This document shows, in pieces, positions 46,310-54,976 of a stretch of 64,000 nucleotides of DNA. The notes beneath the pieces were generated by a model. It was not told the origin of the DNA, made no database searches, and worked only from the letters and a program-made list of their open reading frames with translations. Source of the stretch: Mycobacterium sp. HUMS_12744610 (GTDB lineage: Bacteria > Actinomycetota > Actinomycetes > Mycobacteriales > Mycobacteriaceae); NCBI RefSeq assembly GCF_041206865.1, contig NZ_JBGEDP010000001.1, positions 930,001-994,000 of the forward strand, written 5' to 3'. The translations under genes and the position numbers were made by a program. Within the stretch, counting starts at the first letter, position 1; the number at the start of each line of letters is the position of its first letter.

Positions 46310-47449
46310 CTAAGCGAGGCGGCCGGCCGCGGCGGCGACGCGCTCGTCAGTGGCGGTCAGCGCAACCCGCACATGCTGTGCACCGCGCGGGCCGTAGAAC
46401 TCGCCGGGCGCCACCAGGATGCCGCGCGTGGCCAACCACGGATGCTGTCCCGGCATGGCTCACCGCGGGTGGCCCACAAGTAGAGTCCTGCTTCCGAATA
46501 GTCGATAGCAAAACCGGCTGAGCGCAGCGCCGGCAACAGGGCCGCCCGCCGCCGCGCGTACCGCTCGCGCTGCAGCTTTTCGTGATCGTCGTCGTCCAGC
46601 GCGGCCACCATGGCAGCCTGCACCGGCGTCGGCACCATCATTCCTGGCATGTCTGCGTACTGCCAGCAGTTCGACGACCAGGGCGGGATCACCGGCGACG
46701 AAACCGGCCCGGTATCCCGCGAGCGACGAGCTCTTCGAGAGCGAGTGCAGCGCTAGCAGCCCGGTGTGGTCGCCATCGCAGATGGACGGATGCAGCACCG
46801 ACAATGGCTCGGCATCCCAGCCCAATCCCAGGTAGCACTCGTCGGAAGCCACCACAACGCCACGATCGCGCGACCACCCCACCACCTTGCGCAGGTGTTC
46901 GGCGCCCAGCACGCGCCCGGTCGGGTTGCTCGGGGAGTTCAGATACACCAGTGTCACCGATTGCGGGCCCAACTGGGTCAGCGAGTCCGCGAGCAGCACC
47001 TGCGCTCCCGCCAGCCGGGCGCCGACGTCATACGTCGGATACGCCAGTTCCGGCGCCACGACCACATCCGCTGGGCCCAGGCCCAGCAGGGTCGGTAGCC
47101 AGGCGATGAGTTCTTTGCTACCGATCACCGGCAGCACGGCCGCCTTGGTCAGCCCGGTGATGCCGAAGCGGCGGTCAAGGGCAGCCACTGCCGCTTCACG
47201 CAGCCGCGCAGTACCGGCGGTTGCCGGATAGCCCGGCGCGGAACTGGCGGCCGCCAACGCCTCTCGGATCACCGGCGCAACCGGATCTACCGGAGTGCCG
47301 ATGGACAAGTCGACGATGCCGTCCGGATGGGACCCGGCCAGCGCCTCCGCCTCGGCCGACGTGTCCCAAGGGAAATCCGGCAGGGAGGCCGACACTCCCC
47401 TGCGAGCGGGTGGTACCCCCAGTCGGCCCATCCCGGGCTTCTGCAGCAC
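46310..47449 (-). pseudogene. dapC: DapC-like N-succinyldiaminopimelate aminotransferase, two frameshifts
   Basis: A PLP fold-type I aminotransferase following fdxC by 8 bp, the same order as Rv1177-Rv1178 in M. tuberculosis. The start reads SASLPDFPWDT, then HPDGIVDLSIGTPVDPVAPV, LNSPSNPTGRVLGAEHLRKV, VASDECYLGLGW and the PLP Lys in LHSLSKSSSLAGYRAGFV. Near 46667 an extra C shifts the frame. The correct continuation is AGMMVPTPVQAAMVAALDDD in another frame, through DYSEAGLYLWATRGEPCRDS. Near 46452 a second shift is needed to reach RGILVAPGEFYGPRGAQHVR and the TAG at 46310-46312. The lysine/diaminopimelate route needs such an activity, so a redundant aminotransferase must exist if the lesions are real. 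Confidence 0.85.
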
Positions 47450-47457
47450 CGGCGCGC

Positions 47458-47784
47458 TCAGTCGCCTTCGCCCTGCGGTGGCAGATCCTTCACCACTTGG
47501 GGATCGTTCTCGGTCATGCCGACCTTGGCCGCACCACCCGGCGACCCCAGCTCAACGAAAAAGTCGGCGTTGATCTGCGTGTACTGGCTCCACTGTTCGG
47601 GCACATCGTCTTCGTAGTAGATCGCTTCGACAGGGCAGACCGGTTCACAAGCCCCACAGTCGACGCATTCATCGGGGTGGATGTAGAGCATCCGAGCACC
47701 CTCGTAGATGCAGTCGACCGGGCACTCCTCAATGCATGCCTTGTCCTTGATGTCGACGCAGGGTTCGGCAATTGTGTACGTCAC
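47458..47784 (-). CDS. fdxC: Ferredoxin FdxC (7Fe-8S type)
   Basis: 108 residues from GTG 47784 after GAGGAGA. The cluster-binding cysteines are in CVDIKDKACIEECPVDCIYE and CVDCGACEPVCPVEAIYYED, matching the 3Fe-4S/4Fe-4S ferredoxins of mycobacteria. It carries electrons to soluble oxidoreductases. Start, length (Mtb FdxC is of similar size) and reading frame are all normal, making it a rare untouched gene in this decayed stretch. Confidence 0.93.
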   Translation of the reverse strand: MTYTIAEPCVDIKDKACIEECPVDCIYEGARMLYIHPDECVDCGACEPVCPVEAIYYEDDVPEQWSQYTQINADFFVELGSPGGAAKVGMTENDPQVVKDLPPQGEGD

Positions 47785-48132
47785 GGACGTCTCCTCAAGG
47801 TGTCCTCCATGTAATGCCCCGTGTGGGCTGCCGTTCGCATTGTCGCGGCGGTTCTGGACCGCTTCCAGACAAAGCGTTTGATTACTGATACTAGACGTTG
47901 CACATACACGTCAACCACTTGGCACGCCCGTCAGACCGCAGTGCTATGCACCTAGTCGCACCTAGTCGCACAGCGGCGTGGTGTGCCATTTCTGCTGCCC
48001 GGATGGCACCGGCGTACGCGACCTTGGTGTCGCTGTGCGAACAGGCCGGCTCGGGCTACCAGTTACCCCCTGGTTGATCAAGTTCCTGTGGGAGTCCGAT
48101 GCCCCAGAATTGGGGCGAGGAGGACTCGATTC
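47785..48132. other. Intergenic: fdxC leader and left edge of the IS3 element
   Basis: No gene seen. The part next to fdxC should hold its promoter. A 10-bp direct repeat CCTAGTCGCA occurs twice at 47951-47970, immediately before unrelated sequence leading to the IS3 orfA. The IS3 left end is probably near 48075 (TGGTTGATCAAG), but no partner end survives to confirm it. Confidence 0.5.
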
Positions 48133-48411
48133 ATGGCACGTCGACGGCATACACCGGAGCAGGTGGTCCGCAAGCTTCGTGAGGGTGAACGGCTGCTCGG
48201 TGAGGGCAAAGACCTCGGGGAGGTCTGCCGGCATCTGGAGGTCAGTGAGCAGACCTGGCATCGCTGGCGAAATCAGTACGGCGGGATGAAAGCCGAAGAC
48301 ACCAAACGGCTCAAGGAGCTTGAGCGGGAGAATCAGCGGCTCAAGAAGCTGGTCGCCGAGCAGGCCCTCGACATCGACATGCTCAAGGAGATGAGCCGGG
48401 GAAACTGGTGA
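48133..48411 (+). CDS. IS3-family OrfA
   Basis: 92 residues with RRRHTPEQVVRKLREGERLL, the HTH LGEVCRHLEVSEQTWHRWRN and a leucine-zipper-like C-terminus (LKELERENQRLKKLVAEQAL). Starts at ATG 48133. The stop overlaps the orfB GTG, where IS3 elements normally make the OrfAB fusion by frameshifting. Intact itself, but the rest of the element is broken. Confidence 0.9.
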   Translation: MARRRHTPEQVVRKLREGERLLGEGKDLGEVCRHLEVSEQTWHRWRNQYGGMKAEDTKRLKELERENQRLKKLVAEQALDIDMLKEMSRGNW

Positions 48412-49088
48412 GCCCCGACCGTCGGCGGCGAGCGGTGGTGATGCTCGTCGAGCGGTTCGGGGTCTCGCAGCGGCGTGCCTGCCGGGTGGTCGGCCAACAC
48501 CGCTCGGTGCAGCAGTATGGGCCGCAACGACCCGATGGCGTCGAACAGCGGCTGCGCGCCTGACTGCGGGAGATCGCCATCAGCCATCCGCGGTGGGGCT
48601 GGCGCAAGGCGCACGCCATCGCCAAGTCAGAAGGCCTCGTGGTCAATCCCAAACGCACGCACCGATTGTGGAAAGACGAACGGCTGCAACGTCCGTCGAA
48701 GACCCGCAAGCGGCTGCGCCTGGGCCACAGTGCGGCGCACCGGCGCATGGCGGCGGCCCGCCCCGATCACGTGTGGGCGCTGGACTACCAGCACGACCTC
48801 ACCGTCGACGGCCGCCAGCTGCGTTTCCTCAACGTCATCGACGAGTTCACCCGCGAGGCGTTGGCGACACGGCCACGTCGGTCGTGGAACGCCGATCAGA
48901 CCACCGGACTGCTCGACGAACTGATCATGACCACTGGCCGCAAGCCCGAACACATCCGAATGGACAACGGACCCGAACTGACCAGTCACGCCCTCGCCGA
49001 CTGGGCCCGCTTCGGCTCGGTAGGCGCCGTGTTCATCCAACCCGGCGCACCGTGTTCGGGGGCATTCAGGTTGAGCACTTGGGGGTAG
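48408..49088 (+). pseudogene. IS3-family OrfB, internal stop and 3' truncation
   Basis: From GTG 48408: RFGVSQRRACRVVGQHRS, then an in-frame TGA at 48561 (codon 52) between EQRLRA and LREIAISHPRWGWRKA. The rve core follows with D in WALDYQHDLTVDGRQ and D in HIRMDNGPELTSHALADW. At about 49055 (QPGAP) the sequence leaves the family, just before the catalytic Glu. The gene is dead twice over. Confidence 0.88.
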
Positions 49089-49248
49089 CGATCCGGCACT
49101 GACGGTGATCAGTTCGTCGGCCGGTCGTTTCTGCGTTTGGTCTTTGTGGTGTCGGGGCGGCACGGTGATCACGTCGTTGTGGGCGGCGGCCCTCCCGATG
49201 TCTCTGGGCGGAGTCTGCGGGAGGGCCGTCTTCGCGCTTGGAGGCGCA

Positions 49249-49743
49249 GTGGTCACGGTAGAGGCAGATGTCGATGTGGTCGAGCGCAGGCTGGCGGCGG
49301 GCGAGTTGAGCTGCCCGGCATGCAGCAGCGTGCTGGCGCGTTGGGGGTGGGCCAGGCCGCGACAGCTGCGCGGTCGGGACGGGTCGGTGCGGTTGTGTCC
49401 TCGCCGGTCGCGATGCACCGGCTGCGGGGTGACGCATGTGTTGTTGCCCGTGACCGCGTTGCTGCGCCGTGCCGACACTGCGGCGGTGATCGTGTCGGCG
49501 CTGGCTGCCAAGGCGTTGCGGCGGCGGGTGGGGTTTCGCCGGATCGCGGCCGACTTGGCCCGTCCGGTGGAGACGGTGCGGGGCTGGCTGCGTCGCTTCG
49601 CCGAGCGGGCCGAGGCGGTGCGGTCAATGTTCACGGTCTGGTTGCGCGCGGTGGACCCCGATCCGGTGATGCCTGAGCCGGCCGGCGGGGTGGTCGCCGA
49701 TGCGGTGACGGTGATCGCCGCGGTCGCGGGCCCATTTCGATGA
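49249..49743 (+). CDS. Transposon-type zinc-ribbon protein (DUF6431-like), probably truncated
   Basis: I start at GTG 49249, after GGAGG. A ribbon of Cys residues (CPACSSVLARWGW, then CPRRSRCTGCGVTHVLLP) is followed by DTAAVIVSALAAKALRRRV and an HTH-like RRIAADLARPVETVRGWLRR. Proteins of this type accompany transposases in actinobacterial mobile elements. The frame ends soon after VTVIAAVAG without the usual C-terminal region, so it is likely cut short. No transposase partner remains beside it. Confidence 0.6.
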   Translation: MVTVEADVDVVERRLAAGELSCPACSSVLARWGWARPRQLRGRDGSVRLCPRRSRCTGCGVTHVLLPVTALLRRADTAAVIVSALAAKALRRRVGFRRIAADLARPVETVRGWLRRFAERAEAVRSMFTVWLRAVDPDPVMPEPAGGVVADAVTVIAAVAGPFR

Positions 49744-49949
49744 TCGACCCGACATATCACGTGATCGAGGACCCCGCGAAGGCCGGCAGGCCCGGGGACT
49801 CCGGGGAATCCGGGCAACGCAGCGAAACGTAATCTTTTGGCCGGATATCGGGCTGACCCGAGGGGTGTAAATGGCCGAAAGCCGGGCAGTTAGATTCGTT
49901 AACTAGTGGGCGGTGTACGTCATGCCCGCGGTCGACGGAAAGGACAGCT

Positions 49950-50355
49950 GTGAAGCGACTGGCAGCCGTGTTGGTGTCCGTGTTGGGTTTCGCATTCACC
50001 GCCAATGGTTACCGGGCGCTGACTAAGCGCCCGTACGGCTCGGTTTTCGCGTCGGAACTTCCAATGCAATCGCTCGGCGTCCAGGTCACGGCGCTGGCGG
50101 CGGTGGCTGGGGCTGCTGGGCTTGCGCCACGTCGGGCGAAAGGCCGACGAACCGCTGACCGCTGCGCTCGATGCCGGCCTGGGTCCCGAGCGTCGCACCG
50201 AGTCGGGCGATCTATGGAAGCGGCCCGCGCCCGCAGGTGCGACCGCGAAGAAACCTGGCGTGGGACGAATGCTGCGGATCTACCGTGACTACGCGCATGA
50301 CGGCGATATCAGTTACGGGGAGTGCGGCTCCAGGAACCATCTCGACATCTGCTCC
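49950..50355 (+). pseudogene. Alpha/beta-hydrolase N-terminal fragment, frameshifted
   Basis: From GTG 49950 (VKRLAAVLVSVLGFAFTANG), with hydrophobic N-terminal segments. The frame changes near 50100 to LGLLGLRHVGRKADEPLTAA, then RMLRIYRDYAHDGDISYGEC. This resembles the N-terminal part of mycobacterial membrane-anchored alpha/beta-hydrolases. It stops at about 50355, before the oxyanion and GxSxG region, where a dehydrogenase-like gene begins in another frame. A fragment without catalytic residues. Confidence 0.55.
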
Positions 50356-51431
50356 GGTCCAGGTCGGGCCAGTGGGGCGTCGGCAACGTCGGAACGGTGG
50401 CGCTTCGCCATTTCGTCGGTAACCCTGCGTACGAGGTGGTCGGCGTGCTCTGTAATCGTCCGGAAAAAGTTGGCAAGGATGCCGGTGAGCTCGTCGGCGC
50501 CGCGCCGATCGGTGTGCTTGCGACCACCGACAAGGAAGCCATCGAAGCGCTTGACGCCGATTGCGTGTTCTATGCGCCACTTTGGTCCGATCCCGAAGAG
50601 GTCTGCCGTCTGCTGCGCGGGGGCAAGAACGTCGTCGCCTCGGGTGGCGCATGGTGGTATCGAACCGAACACAGCAAGGCGGATATCGACAAGATCGACG
50701 CAGCGTGTCACGAGGGCGGTACTTCGTTCCACGCAGGTGGTATCAATCCTGGCTTTGCCGGAGACCTGCTCGTGCTGACGCTGGCCCGAATCGTCAGCCG
50801 GATCGACGCTATCCACATCTACGAGGTGGTGAATTTCGGCAAGGACACTTTGAAGTACCTGCACGAGATGGGGATGGGGAGCGATCCCGAAGAGTTTCTG
50901 GCCGGACCGAATCTCCTGGGGAACGCATGGCCGTTGTTCGCCCAGTCGATGGCCATGGTGGCGGACGGATTCGGCAAGACGGTCGACAAGTACACAACGG
51001 ATGTAGAGTTAGGGACGGCCACGCGCGACATCCGGTACGAAGGGGGGCCGACCAGCGACATGCCAGGCTTTAAGGGCGTGATCAAGAAGGGAACAGTCGC
51101 CTCACAGCATCACAAGTGGACGACTTGGGTGGACAACAAGACCTTCATCACATTCCACGAGATGTACACGATGGACGAATACAATGCCATTGAGCCGCAG
51201 CCTGATTGGGGCGGTCACTATCACTATCGCATCGTGATCGAGGGCGACGAACCCACCGAGCTGATCCTCCAAGCGCCTCCGGATGCGCAGGGCAACTACC
51301 CGAAGCCGGGCTACACCTGGACCGCGATGGGCCCCGCGAACGCGATTCCAGCCGTTTGTGACGCCCCGCCTGGATTCCTCACCCATAAGGAGCTCGGGCT
51401 TGTGCCGCTGCGCGGCCTGGTGCGCTTGTAG
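50356..51431 (+). pseudogene. DapB-N-like oxidoreductase lacking its N-terminus
   Basis: About 358 residues starting inside the Rossmann motif QWGVGNVGTVALRHFVGNPA. The first strand and start codon are missing because a deletion fused it to the hydrolase fragment. The rest is intact: VVGVLCNRPEKVGKDAGELV, then NVVASGGAWWYRTEHSKAD, GINPGFAGDLLVLTLARIVS, and a C-terminal domain ending GLVPLRGLVRL. Homologues are annotated as dihydrodipicolinate-reductase-like or amine dehydrogenase-like NAD(P)-dependent enzymes in mycobacterial catabolic clusters. An in-frame start at 50322 yields an unrelated leader. Function is doubtful. Confidence 0.75.
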
Positions 51432-51599
51432 CGATTACAAAACCGCTGGGCCCGAATCAGCCGGGAGACGGCGGGAGGATCCCGCGAATCCGGGCCGTGA
51501 GCCACGAGGCCACCGCTCAGGTTTTGCGCGCCGTCAATGAGCTTGCGGACCAGGAGGGTTCTCGCTCCGGCGGGTATTTCGTGCGGGCAGTGGGGGCGA

Positions 51600-51713
51600 T
51601 GAAGCCACGTCATCCTTGCGGTCGGGGTCGCTGTCACCTCGGTGCCGGCGGTGTCAAAAATCTTCGCCGACCTGAAAATCCTGGACACACGGTTCAGGCA
51701 AGACGACTCTGCA
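51600..51713 (+). pseudogene. Cation/proton antiporter fragment (5' side), cut by IS256 copy B
   Basis: The frame HVILAVGVAVTSVPAVSKIF, then ADLKILDTRF, matches the central helix region of CPA2 (KefB-like) antiporters. It stops at the left edge of IS256 copy B. The matching downstream part is found 2.6 kb away on the opposite strand (54290-54976) because the intervening segment was inverted. The upstream part of the gene is not recognisable before about 51600. Confidence 0.65.
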
Positions 51714-53131
51714 GGGCGTGTCATTCCATCTGTGTAAGTCCGGGGTGGTCCATCATCGGACCGCCGTTGGGCGGACAGAAGGAGTGTTTTGTGACCAAGA
51801 CCATGCAGATGCCGGCTGAGGAGACGACCGCGGCGCGGCGGCTGGCCGAGATGTTCACCGAAGAGACGCTGGACTCGTTGATTAAGGATGCGGTGAAGAC
51901 CGGGACCCCGATCGACGGCGCGGACGGTTTGCTGAACCAGCTGACTAAGGCCGTGCTGGAGCGGGCGCTGAATGCGGAGCTAACCCACCATCTGGGCTAT
52001 GAGGCCGGCGATCCGGCCGGACGCGGATCGGGAAATTCGCGCAACGGCACCACGCCGAAAACGGTGACCACCGTCAACGGCCCGGTGCAGATCGATGCGC
52101 CGCGTGATCGCAACGGCTCGTTTGAGCCGGCGATTGTGCCGAAGAAGACCCGCCGGCTCAACAACATCAATTCGGTGGTGTTGTCGCTGTATTCACGGGG
52201 AATGACCACCCGCGATATCGAAGCCCACCTGCAGGAGGTCTATGGGGCGTCGGTGTCGCGGGAGTTGATCTCCAATATCACCGAGGTGGTGGTCGATGAG
52301 ATCAAGGCCTGGCAGGCCCGCCCGCTCGATGAGGTCTACCCGATCCTCTACATCGATGGGCTGCGGCTGCGGATCGGCGACAACGGGGTCATCACCACCA
52401 AGGTCGCCTATTTGGCCATTGGCGTGGATCTGGAGGGCCGCAAACACGCCTTGGGCTGCTGGATCCAGGACTCCGAGGGGGCGAAGTTCTGGCAGAAGGT
52501 CGTCATCGACCTGCGCAACCGCGGGGTGCGCGACATCCTCATCGCCTGCTGCGACGGGCTGACCGGTCTGCCTGATGCGATCCGCTCGATCTATCCCGAT
52601 ACCGTGGTGCAGACCTGCGTCGTGCACGTCATTAGGAATGCGATGCGCTTCGTGTCTTATAAGGACCGCAAGAAGGTCGCCACCGCGATGCGGGCGATCT
52701 ACAGTGCGCCGACCGTCGATGGAGCCGAACTCGCACTCAAGGAGTTCGACCAGCAATTCGGCGCCCAATATCCGGGTGCAATTGACGTGTGGCACAACGC
52801 CTGGGGGGAATTCGTTCCGTTCCTGGACTATCCGGTGGAGTTGCGCAAGATCGTCTACACCACCAATGCGATCGAGTCGATCAACTTCCAGTTGCGCAAG
52901 ATCACCAAGAACCGTGGTCATTTCACGGACAAGGACGCCGCGATGAAGTTGCTGTACCTCGGGCTGCGCAACATCTCCAGCGAGAGAGGAGGCTATTCGG
53001 GTACTGGAACGCACAACTGGACTGTGGCGCTCAACACACTCGCCAGACTATTCCCTGGGCGAATCCCATTGTGCTAGAATACAACTCGTAGTCAAATCAC
53101 CTCTGACTTACACAGAAATCGTGACAGGCTC
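51714..53131 (+). mobile_element. IS256-family insertion sequence, copy B (1418 bp)
   Basis: Same length and ends as copy A, in the opposite orientation. Its left flank is ACTCTGCA and its right flank GCCGAATG, so it has no target duplication of its own. ACTCTGCA is the reverse complement of the left flank of copy C, and GCCGAATG is the reverse complement of the right flank of copy C, which shows past recombination between B and C. Confidence 0.95.
51791..53077 (+). CDS. IS256-family transposase, copy B
   Basis: 428 residues from GTG 51791, with the ribosome-binding site and DDE residues described for copy A, and the same translation. The open frame extends upstream to 51497 through the antiporter fragment, which is not part of the protein. 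Confidence 0.95.
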   Translation: MTKTMQMPAEETTAARRLAEMFTEETLDSLIKDAVKTGTPIDGADGLLNQLTKAVLERALNAELTHHLGYEAGDPAGRGSGNSRNGTTPKTVTTVNGPVQIDAPRDRNGSFEPAIVPKKTRRLNNINSVVLSLYSRGMTTRDIEAHLQEVYGASVSRELISNITEVVVDEIKAWQARPLDEVYPILYIDGLRLRIGDNGVITTKVAYLAIGVDLEGRKHALGCWIQDSEGAKFWQKVVIDLRNRGVRDILIACCDGLTGLPDAIRSIYPDTVVQTCVVHVIRNAMRFVSYKDRKKVATAMRAIYSAPTVDGAELALKEFDQQFGAQYPGAIDVWHNAWGEFVPFLDYPVELRKIVYTTNAIESINFQLRKITKNRGHFTDKDAAMKLLYLGLRNISSERGGYSGTGTHNWTVALNTLARLFPGRIPLC

Positions 53132-53197
53132 GCCGAATGCGCTCCAGCGTGTCGGCCTCGGTACGGATCGCGCCATCGACGGCGCGCTGAAACAACT
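53132..53197 (-). pseudogene. Serine recombinase fragment displaced by inversion
   Basis: On the minus strand this short piece reads LFQRAVDGAIRTEADTLERI and then R-R, the connector helix of large serine recombinases. It ends at the edge of copy B. Its continuation, RLAAHYDDATIARLLARQG, lies at 56395 beyond copy C. Joined through one CATTCGGC the frame is uninterrupted. Confidence 0.7.
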
Positions 53198-53748
53198 CAC
53201 CAAGCTGCGGTCAATCCACGAGCGACCGGCGAGCGTCCAAACCCGCCGACAGGCGGGCCACTGGGAGGGTGACCTCATCGTCGGCGCCCAGCAGCGGTCG
53301 GCGGTCGCAACGCTGGTGGAACGAAAGATGCGTCTAACACTGCTGATTCGACTGCCGAATGGACATTCGGCACAGCATGTCGGGGATGCCCTGATCGCAA
53401 CGTTCACCCAAATGCCGGTCAAACTGCGCCGGACCCTGACTTGGGACCAGGGCAACGAGATGTTTCATCACAAACGTATCGAGGCGGCGACAGGGCTGAA
53501 GATCTACTTCGCCGACCCACACTCACCTTGGCAACGCGGAAGTAATGAGAACGCCAATGGGCTTGTACGCCAATACTTACCAAAGGGCACCGACCTCAGC
53601 ATCTGGGACGACGGCCAACTCCGGCAGATCGCCGATGAACTCAACGACCGCCCACGACTGTGCCTCAAGGACAACACCCCGACCGAACTTCTGCGACGAT
53701 GGGAGCGTCAGTACACACTTCACTGATTCGCAACGATGAGTGGAATCC
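53197..53748 (+). pseudogene. IS30-family element, C-terminal remnant
   Basis: It reads LRSIHERPASVQTRRQAGHW, then EGDLIVGAQQRSAVATLVER, TLTWDQGNEMFHH and GSNENANGLVRQYLPKGTDL. The three catalytic residues are present but the N-terminal HTH half is lost. The transposase stops near 53726 and the element appears to end at GGAATCC (about 53748), whose reverse complement resembles the IS30 end at 20006. It is a distinct IS30 from the two others in the window and had inserted into an IS256-type gene. Confidence 0.75.
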
Positions 53749-54268
53749 GCCCGGGCACCAGTGGCCGGTTACACCAGTCGGTCATCTCGGCGACTACCTT
53801 GTCGGTGATCCGCGAGATCGTGTCCTTGGATACCGTGGCGCCGTAGACGTCGGCGAAGTGGGCAGCGACCTCACCGGTGGTCAATCCCTTTGCCGTGAGT
53901 GACAATACGATCTCGTCGATACCCGTCAGCCGACGCTGACGCTTCTTGACAATCTGCGGCTCGAAGCTGCTGTTGGTGTCGCGAGGCACTTCGATCTCGA
54001 CGGCGCCGATCTCGGTGAGCACCGTCTTGGCCCTGGTGTCGTTGCGGGAGTTCCCGCTGCCGCGCCCGGCAGGGTCGTGCTTGTCATAGCCCAGGTGCTC
54101 GGCCATCTCGGCATCCAGCGCGGTCTCCAGCACGTTCTTGGTCAACTGATTCAGCAGCCCGTTCGGGCCGACCAGCTCGACACCCTGTTCTTTTGCCTGC
54201 GCCAGCAGCTGCTCAGCGAGCTGCCGTTGATCCAGTTCCATCGCCACAGGATCGAGTGTTTCTGACAT
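53749..54268 (-). pseudogene. IS256-family transposase (third type), N-terminal fragment
   Basis: From ATG 54268: MSETLDPVAMELDQRQLAEQ, then EHLGYDKHDPAGRGSGNSRN, VPRDTNSSFEPQIVKKRQRR and SRITDKVVAEMTDWCNRPL, where the IS30 remnant cuts it. Catalytic residues are missing. It is closest to the pseudogene at 23.7 kb and not to the four-copy element. Confidence 0.82.
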
Positions 54269-54289
54269 CGTCAGTCCTTCCCGCCAAGC

Positions 54290-54976
54290 TCACGCTCGGC
54301 GTGACAGACCAAGATCAGATCCACCGTTGTTCAGACAGTCCCGCCAGCCTTTACGCATGACGTAGTCGAGCCAAGTACCGGCGAACTGGGAGGTGAGCAC
54401 GGCTGCGATTACCTGTGTGGTGTAGAACTTTGAGCTGATGATGCCGGCGTCGAAGGCGACATTGGCCAAAACGATGCCGGGGCCACCGCGGGCGTTGGTG
54501 GTGATCGCAAGGTTGATCAGGTCAAGTCCCCGGAAACCCGCGAACCGCCCGGCGAGCGATACCGACATCACTTTGATCGCGCAGGTGCCGACAATGAAGA
54601 TGACGATCATCCATACCGAGACGCCGCGGATGAGATCCAGCTTCAGGCCGACGATCGCGAAGTAGATGGGAATGAAGAAGGCGAAGGAGACTTTGCCGAT
54701 TGCCTCGAGCGCGTCGGCGAAGATCCTGCGCTTCCTATGCGCGACGGCAAAACCTGCGAGGAACGCCGCGAAGACGAGGTTGACGTCGAGGGCTCCGACA
54801 ACTGCGCAGTATGCCAGCAGGACCGCTATGGGGTAGCCGGTGGGCGACTGCCGCGCAAAGACATTCCAGCGAGAAGTGTTGATGCGCTTGATGACGCGTG
54901 GAACAAGCTTGAGCCCGAGGATGAAGTAGGCCACCGTTGCGAAAAGGTGCCAGAACATCTGCCACGGATGCAGAGT
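54290..54976 (-). pseudogene. Cation/proton antiporter, C-terminal part, displaced by inversion
   Basis: The clear part starts MFWHLFATVAYFILGLKLVP at 54958 and runs 222 residues with five or more hydrophobic helices: SPTGYPIAVLLAYCAVVGAL, NLVFAAFLAGFAV, VSFAFFIPIYFAIVGLKLDL, VWMIVIFIVGTCAIKVMSV and NARGGPGIVLANVAFDAGI. This is the second half of the membrane domain of KefB-like CPA2 antiporters, which exchange monovalent cations for protons. The residues between the first fragment and this one do not join in frame even after undoing the inversion, so another deletion must have occurred. Confidence 0.8.

Larger units (their letters stand above)
53132..54976. other. Inverted segment between IS256 copies B and C
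   Basis: The 1845 bp between the two oppositely oriented copies carries the antiporter C-terminal part, an IS256-type fragment, an IS30 remnant and a scrap of serine recombinase. The exchanged 8-bp flanks (ACTCTGCA/TGCAGAGT and GCCGAATG/CATTCGGC) show that it was flipped by homologous recombination between the copies. Confidence 0.9.
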
